In this document: piece after piece, positions 1 to 6,823 of the stretch
How positions within the stretch are numbered: the stretch's first letter is position 1
Layout of the letters: every line of letters starts with the position of its first letter
DNA from: Citrobacter arsenatis
GTDB lineage: Bacteria > Pseudomonadota > Gammaproteobacteria > Enterobacterales > Enterobacteriaceae
Assembly (NCBI RefSeq): GCF_004353845.1
Contig: NZ_CP037864.1
Coordinates: 4,588,001-4,652,000, forward strand
DNA length: 64,000 nucleotides
Direction of reading: 5' to 3'
Translations under genes and position numbers: made by a program
Notes under the pieces: generated by a model
Told to the model about the DNA's origin: nothing
What the model saw: the letters and a program-made list of their open reading frames with translations, nothing else
Database searches by the model: none

Positions 1-134
1 AGTTTCTGCATGGTATAGCTGAGCGCGGAAGGAACACGCCCCAGTTCATCCGCCGCCGCGGCAAAGCTGCCGCGTCTGTCTATTGCGTCCATGACGCGTA
101 ACGCTTCAAGCGTTAAAGCCCTTTCTTTGGCCAT
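1..134 (-). CDS. yhaJ: LysR-family regulator YhaJ, N-terminal part only
   Basis: Only the first 44 codons are present; the gene runs off the left edge of the window. The translation begins MAKERALTLEALRVMDAIDR and continues with the alternating Ala/Ser/Leu pattern of a LysR winged helix-turn-helix (RGSFAAAADELGRVPSALSY). In E. coli, yhaJ lies next to yhaK in this divergent arrangement, and YhaJ is a DNA-binding regulator reported to respond to aromatic compounds and to control virulence genes in pathogenic E. coli. The effector domain is not visible, so identity rests on the N-terminus and on synteny. Confidence 0.85.
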   Translation of the reverse strand, partial: MAKERALTLEALRVMDAIDRRGSFAAAADELGRVPSALSYTMQK

Positions 135-238
135 CTCGTTCTCATTCAGGAAATTTGAACATACCGGGCAGAATATCTGGCTAACAATGCAGCGTCTAGC
201 CATTTAACATAAAAGGAAGTAAAGAGAGGTCAAGAACT

Positions 239-940
239 ATGATTACTACCCGTACAGCCAAACAATGCGGGCAAGCAGACTACGGCTGGCTGCAGGCCCG
301 TTATACCTTCTCCTTTGGACACTATTTTGATCCTAAACTGCTGGGTTATGCCTCGCTGCGTGTTCTGAACCAGGAAGTTCTGGCACCGGGGGCCTCTTTC
401 CAGCCACGGACCTATCCGAAGGTGGATATCGTCAATCTGATCCTCGAAGGGGAAGCGGAGTACCGCGACAGCGAAGGCAACCATATCCAGGCCAGAGCAG
501 GTGAAGTTTTACTGCTCGCGACACAGCCGGGAATCAGCTATAGCGAACACAATATCAGCAAGGATAAACCGTTAACCAGAATGCAGCTCTGGCTGGATGC
601 CTGCCCGCAGCGCGAAAACGCCTGCGTACAGAAAGCCACGCTGAGCGCCGGTAAGCATCAGCTACTGGCCTCGCCGGACGGTGAACAAGGCAGCCTGCAT
701 CTGCGCCAACAGGTATGGGTGCACCACGTTGAACTGCAGCAAGGTGAATCGCTGAGTTTTCAGTTACATGGGCCACGGGCTTACTTACAGTCGATCCACG
801 GCAGATTCCATGCGGTGACATCTGGCGCCGAAATGGAAGCGCTCACCTGCGGCGATGGCGCATTTATTCGTGACGAAACTAACATAACGTTAGTCGCTGA
901 TACCCCGCTGCGCGCTTTGCTGATAGATTTGCCCGTATAG
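239..940 (+). CDS. yhaK: YhaK, pirin-like bicupin protein
   Basis: A 233-residue protein nearly identical along its length to E. coli YhaK, a cytoplasmic bicupin related to pirins. The N-terminal cupin includes RYTFSFGHYFDP (about 22-33) and FQPRTYPKVDIVNLILEGEAEYRDS (about 55-79). The C-terminal half carries a second, degenerate cupin. The His and Glu metal ligands of active quercetinase pirins are not clearly kept, and E. coli YhaK is described as lacking that activity. The ATG follows an AGAGAGG ribosome-binding site. It is divergent from yhaJ, which may regulate it, and yhaL follows 26 bases downstream. Its cellular role is unsettled; a redox-related function has been proposed. Confidence 0.93.
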   Translation: MITTRTAKQCGQADYGWLQARYTFSFGHYFDPKLLGYASLRVLNQEVLAPGASFQPRTYPKVDIVNLILEGEAEYRDSEGNHIQARAGEVLLLATQPGISYSEHNISKDKPLTRMQLWLDACPQRENACVQKATLSAGKHQLLASPDGEQGSLHLRQQVWVHHVELQQGESLSFQLHGPRAYLQSIHGRFHAVTSGAEMEALTCGDGAFIRDETNITLVADTPLRALLIDLPV

Positions 941-966
941 TCAGGGAAAACAACGGAGTACGACTA

Positions 967-1116
967 TTGAGCAAGAAATCATCAAAAAAACGCCAGCCGC
1001 AGGTTGAGCCGAAAAAACAGGAAACAGCTACCTTCGGCTATGAAGAAATGCTGACGGAGCTGGAAGAGATTGTGGCCGATGCTGAGCTACGGCTGGAAGA
1101 CGAAGAAGCCGCCTGA
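967..1116 (+). CDS. yhaL: Small conserved protein YhaL (TTG start)
   Basis: A 49-codon frame beginning with TTG at 967, preceded by GGAG with 8-base spacing. It encodes a Lys-rich N-terminus (LSKKSSKKRQPQVEPKKQE) and an acidic helical C-terminus (FGYEEMLTELEEIVADAE, then LRLEDEEAA). This matches E. coli YhaL in size and pattern (SKK...KRQP...FGYEEML.ELE.IVADAE.RL), so both reading frame and start are supported by conservation. It is short and lacks an ATG, so automated callers can miss it. The function is unknown; the acidic amphipathic C-terminus could form a coiled coil. A GC-rich hairpin (GCCGCC/GGCGGC) overlaps the stop codon. Confidence 0.88.
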   Translation: MSKKSSKKRQPQVEPKKQETATFGYEEMLTELEEIVADAELRLEDEEAA

Positions 1117-1132
1117 AAGGCGGCTTAGACTG

Positions 1133-1212
1133 ATGCCGGGTGGCGGCTGCGCCATACCCGGCCTACAAGACAGAATATGGTGTAGGCCTGATAAGCACAG
1201 CGCCATCAGGCA
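1133..1212. repeat. REP/BIME pair between yhaL and cyuA
   Basis: Two inverted REP units: GATGCCGGGTGGCGGCTGCG leading to CCCGGCCTAC, then GTAGGCCTGATAAGCACAGC ending GCCATCAGGC. They lie between the convergent genes yhaL and cyuA, the usual place for enteric BIMEs, and could stabilise both 3' ends. Confidence 0.9.
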
Positions 1213-1233
1213 CTGGTTTACCATCGTTCCTGC

Positions 1234-2544
1234 TTAATGCGCCTTACTGGCCATGATCTCAATGATCTGCTTGTCGGTTTCCTGCATCGAACGGCACGCT
1301 AGCGCACACAGGTTGGTGATAGATTGCTCCACGTTATGCGCCACAATCCCTTCGTTGCCGGTTACGGCGGTATCATCCAGCGCCATCAGTACCGCTTTCC
1401 ACGCCGCAGATGCGCTGGTTGAGACTTTCATCGCGCAGCTGTTTGAAGCGCCATCGCAAATCATTCCGCTCACGTCACCAATCATACTGCTGATCGCCAT
1501 CGCGATAGTGTTGTAACGACCATCCACAATCCATGCCATCCCCGCCGCGGCGCCCATTGCCGCCGTGGTTGCCGCGCACAGCGCAGACAAACGCGGCAGC
1601 TGATGATGGATGTAGATAGCGCTCAGGTGAGACAACATCAGCGCACGCGCCAGTTTCTCCTCATCCGCACCAAAGTGCTCGGCCACTACCATGACCGGGA
1701 CAGTGGCGGTAATACCCTGATTTCCGGAGCCGGAGTTGCTCATGGCTGGCAGCGTCGCCCCGCCCATTCGCGCATCCGATGCCGCACTGGTACGAATCAG
1801 AATAGAAGTGGAGAGATCGTTCGCCAGCAGGCCACGCGCGCACTGCTTCTCAAGCGTGGTTCCGATATGCAAGCCCCAGTTACCGCGCAGTCCTTCCTGA
1901 GACAGCGCACCGTTCAGTTTTGCCGCGTCGAGAATAAAGCGGATTGACTCAAACGGTACCGCGTTCACGAACGCCAGAATCTCTTCCAGCGACGTGTGAG
2001 ACAGTACCGCCAGCGGTGACTCCTGCTCTTCTTCTTCAGCGTTCTGTTCTGTTGTGAACACCACGCCTTTATTGGTCTCGATGTGGACGATATTGGTATG
2101 ACCGCCCACAATCGTCACGCACGCCCATCCTTCAGCGCTGTAAACCTTCGCGCGGGAAAAAAGAATGTCCTCACAAGGCTCCTGCAGCATCACCGCGACC
2201 TTGCCAGCGTTTAGCATTGCTTTCGCATCGGCAATCGCTTGTGGCGACGCGTCTTTCAGTACCTCTAAACCGGCGAGGGCATTCCCTCCCAGCGCACCCA
2301 GCGCCGCTGCGACAGGTAACCCAACCATTCCGGTACCAGGCACGGTAACGCCCATGCCGTTTTTCATCAGGTTCGGAGAGACCCACGCATCAATGCGTTC
2401 AACCGCGCCGTCCAGCTCAGAGGATGCAACCGCTGCTGCCAGAGCCAGAGAGATAGGTTCCGTACACCCCAGTGCAGGCTTAACTTCTTCCTGCACCGCG
2501 CGGATAAAACTATCCCATAATGGATTCAATGTAGTCTCAAACAT
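1234..2544 (-). CDS. cyuA: L-cysteine desulfidase CyuA (YhaM)
   Basis: A 436-residue protein of the UPF0597/L-serine dehydratase alpha-like family, matching E. coli YhaM end to end. The family breaks L-cysteine down to pyruvate, ammonia and sulfide, using an oxygen-labile Fe-S cluster. Visible landmarks are LGCTEPISLALAAAVA near residue 27, MGGATLPAMSNSGSGNQGIT in the middle and MICDGASNSCAMKVSTSASA near the C-terminus; the Cys residues in the first and last are probable cluster ligands. It sits 24 bases downstream of the transporter gene cyuP on the same strand, so the two form an operon for anaerobic cysteine use. In enterics this operon is activated by CyuR (DecR) when cysteine is abundant; that gene is not in this window. 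Confidence 0.94.
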   Translation of the reverse strand: MFETTLNPLWDSFIRAVQEEVKPALGCTEPISLALAAAVASSELDGAVERIDAWVSPNLMKNGMGVTVPGTGMVGLPVAAALGALGGNALAGLEVLKDASPQAIADAKAMLNAGKVAVMLQEPCEDILFSRAKVYSAEGWACVTIVGGHTNIVHIETNKGVVFTTEQNAEEEEQESPLAVLSHTSLEEILAFVNAVPFESIRFILDAAKLNGALSQEGLRGNWGLHIGTTLEKQCARGLLANDLSTSILIRTSAASDARMGGATLPAMSNSGSGNQGITATVPVMVVAEHFGADEEKLARALMLSHLSAIYIHHQLPRLSALCAATTAAMGAAAGMAWIVDGRYNTIAMAISSMIGDVSGMICDGASNSCAMKVSTSASAAWKAVLMALDDTAVTGNEGIVAHNVEQSITNLCALACRSMQETDKQIIEIMASKAH

Positions 2545-2568
2545 AACAACAACCTTTGCTCAGATATC

Positions 2569-3900
2569 TCAGGAAAATGCCAGGAACGGAGAAACGCACA
2601 GCAGCAGGCCCGTGATAATAATCAGATACAGGGAAGCGCCTTTGTATTTGTGCAGTGCAGGAACTTTATAGACCAGCCAGGCCGGGATCAGACAACCCAC
2701 CATGCCGAAGATAGGGCTACAAATAGAGGTGAAGCTCAGTACCGGCGCATTGAGCACAATTGCGCTCCAGGCCAGCAGGATGGCGAAAACCATAATGCCG
2801 CGCTGAACCAGGGTTTCATTGATTTTCTCGGCTGGCATTTTACGGCGCAGCACGTTCATCACGATCCCCTGAGTGGCTTCACGAAAACCTAAATAAACGC
2901 CGAAGAAAGCGGTCATGACAGCGAAAATGTTCAGAATAACGCTGACGATTTTCACCCAGCCCGCGCCTGCGCCGTTGATAAACTGCGCGGCAATCGCCAG
3001 CGCGGAAATATTCTGCTCGTAGGCTTTAACGGCTTCGTCATGGCCCATCGCCAGCGTGAAGGAAACGGCGTAGAAAAAGACGGTAACAAACAGAATACCG
3101 AACGCAATGTTCATAGCACGCAGGGCTTTATGGCGCGCTACTTCAATGGATTTGTTGCGAGAACGGTATGAGATAACCATCGGACTTAAGGTCTGAATAA
3201 ACAGAATCGAGGTCAGCGTGAACGGCAACGTGATGATCGCGTTTTTGATAAGCAGCGCCATCGGCGGCAATGAACCTGCGTTATGCAGATGCCACATCCC
3301 GACCATTGATACGCCAAGCGCTGCAACCACCAGCAGCTTGGTCAGTACCATACCGGTGGAGATTTTAAACAGCATTTGTTCACCGCGTGACGAGAGGGCC
3401 ACCAGGATGCAAATCAGCACCAGGCCATAGAACGGGCTGTCAGACAGTAAACCTTCAGTCACGCCAAAAGTGTGCAGATAGGAGGCACTATCGTTGGTGA
3501 TGGCAGTGGAATAAACAAACATCCAGATAACCAGCATCACAAAATACAACGCACCTAACAGGATGCCCCAGTTCTTACCCAGATAGCCGCTAATCACGCT
3601 CGGATAGTCTTTACACTCTGGGGACTCAGCCAGCGTATTAATAAACAAACGCTGGAACAGATACATGGCTGGGTAGCCGATGATTGAGGAGAGCAAGAAC
3701 ACCCATAGCCCCATCAACCCTACCTGAACAGGAAGAAAAACAATTCCCGCGCCAATTGCCATACCGATACTCATAATGACCCAGCCGGTATCCGTGCTGT
3801 CGAATTTAATGGCTTCGCGCCATTCGCTGTCGGTCATTCCCGCCCGACGTGCCGGAGCAGATGCGTCGAGTATTACGCTACTATTCGTTGCCGTTTCCAT
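2569..3900 (-). CDS. cyuP: Cysteine/serine transporter CyuP (YhaO)
   Basis: A 443-residue integral membrane protein of the hydroxy/aromatic amino acid permease (HAAAP) family, the group containing TdcC, SdaC and Mtr. About eleven hydrophobic spans are visible, beginning with GWVIMSIGMAIGAGIVFLPV (about residues 39-58), the typical first helix of the family. The E. coli homologue YhaO imports cysteine for CyuA. It is promoter-proximal in a two-gene operon with cyuA. It is a paralogue of the TdcC gene at 10387 in this window. The region upstream of its start is a long non-coding stretch with a candidate CRP site. Confidence 0.93.
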   Translation of the reverse strand: METATNSSVILDASAPARRAGMTDSEWREAIKFDSTDTGWVIMSIGMAIGAGIVFLPVQVGLMGLWVFLLSSIIGYPAMYLFQRLFINTLAESPECKDYPSVISGYLGKNWGILLGALYFVMLVIWMFVYSTAITNDSASYLHTFGVTEGLLSDSPFYGLVLICILVALSSRGEQMLFKISTGMVLTKLLVVAALGVSMVGMWHLHNAGSLPPMALLIKNAIITLPFTLTSILFIQTLSPMVISYRSRNKSIEVARHKALRAMNIAFGILFVTVFFYAVSFTLAMGHDEAVKAYEQNISALAIAAQFINGAGAGWVKIVSVILNIFAVMTAFFGVYLGFREATQGIVMNVLRRKMPAEKINETLVQRGIMVFAILLAWSAIVLNAPVLSFTSICSPIFGMVGCLIPAWLVYKVPALHKYKGASLYLIIITGLLLCVSPFLAFS

Positions 3901-4239
3901 AATTTCCCGCTCAATGTGTAGGTAGAGGTTTTTATATTTTTTCCGTACTGCTTCAATGCGATACGCAGTACTTGGGTGCAGGTGAGCTATTGGAGTAATG
4001 AAGAAATCATACGCGCAGGGTCAGAGAAAAACTTCACAAACAAACCCCTGTAATTTCTAAAAGTTAAGAAATAATTTCTCTTTTGATACCATTAAATGTA
4101 TTAAATTTCTGTTTTTGAAGCAGATCACAACAAAAAATGTGCACTAAGTACTAATGCTTATCAGTTAAGCATTATCGAGAACTTGTGATTCTAGTTCAGG
4201 ATTCCGTTCACCTCAGCGGTGTCATTTCTCTGAAACGCC
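3901..4239. promoter_or_regulatory. AT-rich cyuP upstream region with candidate CRP site
   Basis: No credible gene is present. The stretch is AT-rich with several TTAAATTT/AATTTCT runs and reads as the promoter region of cyuP on the minus strand. At 4114-4129, TTTGA-AGCAGA-TCACA matches the CRP consensus TGTGA-N6-TCACA at nine of ten defined bases. CRP control would suit an amino-acid catabolic operon but is inferred. A CyuR operator is expected here but I could not identify it by eye. Confidence 0.45.
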
Positions 4240-4826
4240 GTTACCCGTGAACGTGCAAGGGAGGCTCACCGCCGCCTCCCTTGCAACCCAGGCTCCCGGC
4301 GGGAAAATCGTCGCTACGCGATTATTCGCCCCATCCCTGGGGCTCCCCCTTTGGGGCCAGCGCAAGCGCTGTTCAAAATTGCTCCCGGCAATTTTGTTAT
4401 TCGTCTTATGCCGTCTGCCTGTCGGGTCGGGGCCGAACCTGCATCCTTGCAGGCCGTCCCCTCTGCCCGCATCCCTGCGGGCAGACCCGGTCAGCCGTCA
4501 ACGACTCATCGATTTTCAGCCGGACCGGGGTCATCGCTTCAATGCTCTGACTTCCAGTGAAACCTGTTTTGCTGATTAAACAAAAAAATGCAGATGGTCA
4601 GGTGTGGGCTAGTCCGGCTGAAAATTGCCGACGTGTTTCCGTAAGGCCGGGAGAACCCGTAGGGATGCGGGTTCAGGGCGCGCTTTACAGGGACGTTACA
4701 TCGCGCCCGGCCCGGAAGCCTGGAGGAATAAGCGGAGGGAACCACGAAGTGGCAATTTTCCGTGCCGGGAGCCGGGATTGTAAAGGGTGCGGCGATAGCA
4801 CCCTTTACACGTTCACAGGAACCGGT
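4240..4826. repeat. Two-armed inverted repeat element with palindromic ends
   Basis: About 585 bases made of two diverged copies of one unit in inverted orientation around a centre near 4526-4612. Each copy, read outward, begins TCCGGCTGAAAAT, contains ATTTTCC followed by CCGGGAGCC, and ends with a perfect 12-bp-stem palindrome followed by CACGTTCAC. The end palindromes are at 4254-4285 (left) and 4779-4809 (right). They differ at four stem positions and all four are compensated on the other side. Smaller hairpins with 6-base ARGGAT loops (in the outward sense) lie at 4329-4342, 4438-4453, 4463-4484 and 4653-4674. Reading frames inside are short and show no family likeness. I do not recognise the element; it could be a non-autonomous mobile element or structured RNA genes. 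Confidence 0.75.
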
Positions 4827-4908
4827 ACATAAGAGAAGCAATGAACATAAGGTGAACGGAACAATGTCTCAGATTCATCATCCTGGTCAGTGGATGTTGA
4901 TGGATTCA

Positions 4909-4948
4909 CTGCCGGATGGCGGCGCTTACGCCTTATCCGGCCTACAAA
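4909..4948. repeat. Single REP unit downstream of tdcG
   Basis: One REP palindrome, CTGCCGGATGGCGGCGCTTA followed by CGCCTTATCCGGCCTAC, lies just beyond the 3' end of tdcG. It probably marks or stabilises the 3' end of the tdc transcript. Confidence 0.88.
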
Positions 4949-4962
4949 CGCCCCCTTTCATC

Positions 4963-6327
4963 TCAGGTACAAACCACTTTAATCGCCAGACCACCGCGCG
5001 ACGTTTCACGGTATTTGTCGTTCATATCTTTGCCTGTTTCATACATGGTCTCGATCACTTTATCGAGCGAAACGCGTGGCTCAGATGTACGACGTAGCGC
5101 CATACGCGCAGCGTTGACGGCTTTTACCGCGTTGATCGCATTACGCTCAATGCACGGTATCTGCACCTGTCCGGCGACCGGATCGCAGGTCAGCCCCAGG
5201 TTATGCTCCATGGCGATTTCTGCCGCAATACAGACCTGAGACGGGCTGCCACCAAGCAGTTCTGTCAACCCGGCAGCCGCCATTGAACAGGCGACGCCAA
5301 TTTCCCCCTGACAGCCGACTTCGGCACCAGAAATAGAGGCATTCATTTTATACAGAGCGCCAATCGCCCCAGCCGCCAGCAAATAGCGGGCAATGGAGTT
5401 TGCATTCACCGGACGGCGGAACTTGTCGTAATAAGCCAGGACAGCGGGGATAATTCCACATGCACCGTTGGTCGGTGCCGTCACAACTCTGCACCCGGCG
5501 GCGTTTTCTTCGCTCACGGCCAGCGCGAACATGTTGATCCAGTCAATCACGTTCATCGGGTCGCTGGACAGGTTATCGCTGGAAACCAACAACCGGCGTA
5601 ATGCCACGGCGCGACGCGGGACGTTAAGCGGACCCGGCAGGACGCCTTCGGTGTTCATGCCACGCTCAATGCCGGCGTGCATGACGCCCCAGATAGCGGC
5701 AAAGCCAGCATCGATTTCCGCTTTGCTGCGCATCGCCAGCTCGTTTTGCATCATCAGGCCGGAAACAGACAGCCCGTTGCGCTCACACAGTTTCAGCAGT
5801 TCGCTGGCGGAATGAAAATTGTAGGGCACATGTGCTTCAACATCATGCGCCTGACCAAATTGCTCCTCTTCAACGATAAAACCACCGCCAACGGAGTAAT
5901 AGGTTTTGCTTAACAGCGTCTCGGTGCTGCTCCATGCGGTGATACGCATGCCATTTTCATGACGTGGCAACGTTTCGGTATGAAAGAGAATATTTTTATC
6001 TGGAGTGAAATCGACAACATGCGTGCCCTCTGCAACCGGTAAACGTCCGGTACGGGCCACTTCCTGAATAAAGCCAGCGATTGAATCTATATTAACGTTT
6101 TGCGGACTGTTACCGGCCAGTCCCATTATGATGGCGACATCTGTCGCATGACCTTTTCCGGTCAAGGAGAGCGATCCATAAAGATCGACCACAATATGCG
6201 TGGTCCTGGAAAGTTCTCCGCTACTGACCAACAGATCGATAAAACTTTTACCTGCGTTCATTGGCCCCACGGTATGGGAGCTGGATGGTCCAATGCCAAT
6301 CTTAAAAATATCGAATGCGCTAATCAT
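4963..6327 (-). CDS. tdcG: L-serine dehydratase TdcG
   Basis: A 454-residue, single-chain [4Fe-4S] L-serine dehydratase that converts L-serine to pyruvate and ammonia. The N-terminal beta domain begins MISAFDIFKIGIGPSSSHTV. The C-terminal alpha domain carries the cluster cysteines in GCQGEIGVACSM and NLGLTCDPVAGQVQIPCIER. I chose the ATG at 6327 because GAGGG sits 7 bases upstream; a GTG two codons earlier would place the ribosome site too close. It is the last gene of the tdc operon, 87 bases after tdcF. Serine and threonine enter through TdcC, so TdcG extends the pathway to serine. Confidence 0.96.
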   Translation of the reverse strand: MISAFDIFKIGIGPSSSHTVGPMNAGKSFIDLLVSSGELSRTTHIVVDLYGSLSLTGKGHATDVAIIMGLAGNSPQNVNIDSIAGFIQEVARTGRLPVAEGTHVVDFTPDKNILFHTETLPRHENGMRITAWSSTETLLSKTYYSVGGGFIVEEEQFGQAHDVEAHVPYNFHSASELLKLCERNGLSVSGLMMQNELAMRSKAEIDAGFAAIWGVMHAGIERGMNTEGVLPGPLNVPRRAVALRRLLVSSDNLSSDPMNVIDWINMFALAVSEENAAGCRVVTAPTNGACGIIPAVLAYYDKFRRPVNANSIARYLLAAGAIGALYKMNASISGAEVGCQGEIGVACSMAAAGLTELLGGSPSQVCIAAEIAMEHNLGLTCDPVAGQVQIPCIERNAINAVKAVNAARMALRRTSEPRVSLDKVIETMYETGKDMNDKYRETSRGGLAIKVVCT

Positions 6328-6414
6328 ATCCACACCCTCGGATTGCCGTTCAGTGAAGACCAGGTTTCACACTCATTAAGGATCGGGGCGATCCTGCGAT
6401 CGCCCCGCAAGGGA

Positions 6415-6810
6415 TTACAGCGTATCGCCACGTACGGCGATGGCTTCAATCTCCAGCTTCACATCCTTGGGTAAGCGGGCGACCTGTACGCAGCTGCGCG
6501 TAGGGTAGATGGCCTTATGCTCATCAAAGAACTGCTGGTACACCTGGTTAATGGTGGCGAAGTCGTTCAGGTCGGAAACGAAAACGGTCGTCTTCACGAT
6601 ATCGCTCACTTTCAAACCTGCGGACTCGACGATCGCTTTCACGTTTTCCAGGCTTTGACGCGCCTGATCGGCCACGTTTTCTGCCACTTCACCAGTCTGT
6701 GGACACACCGGGATTTGACCTGACGTCAACACCATGCTGCCCAGATCCACACCCTGTACGTAAGGCCCGATGGCCCCTGGCGCACATTCGGTTGCAATAA
6801 CTTTTCTCAT
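6415..6810 (-). CDS. tdcF: RidA-family enamine/imine deaminase TdcF
   Basis: A 131-residue YjgF/YER057c/UK114 (RidA) protein. The family hydrolyses reactive enamine/imine intermediates made by PLP enzymes such as threonine dehydratase, and forms trimers with active sites between subunits. Motifs seen are GPYVQGVDLGSMVLTSGQIP (about 13-32), NVKAIVESAGL and YPTRSCVQVARLP with the conserved Arg. The ATG at 6810 follows GAGGG (start MRKVIATECAPGAIGPY). A longer version beginning at 6858 would run back into tdcE and adds non-conserved residues. It lies 13 bases after tdcE, matching its proposed role of clearing 2-aminocrotonate or 2-ketobutyrate-related intermediates. Confidence 0.95.
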   Translation of the reverse strand: MRKVIATECAPGAIGPYVQGVDLGSMVLTSGQIPVCPQTGEVAENVADQARQSLENVKAIVESAGLKVSDIVKTTVFVSDLNDFATINQVYQQFFDEHKAIYPTRSCVQVARLPKDVKLEIEAIAVRGDTL

Positions 6811-6823
6811 AATCCCTCCGGCG

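Noticed and set aside
4247..5097. Several short frames in the palindromic element and towards tdcG
   Set aside because: They overlap hairpins in all frames, are Pro/Arg/Ser-rich and show no domain, so I treat the stretch as non-coding.
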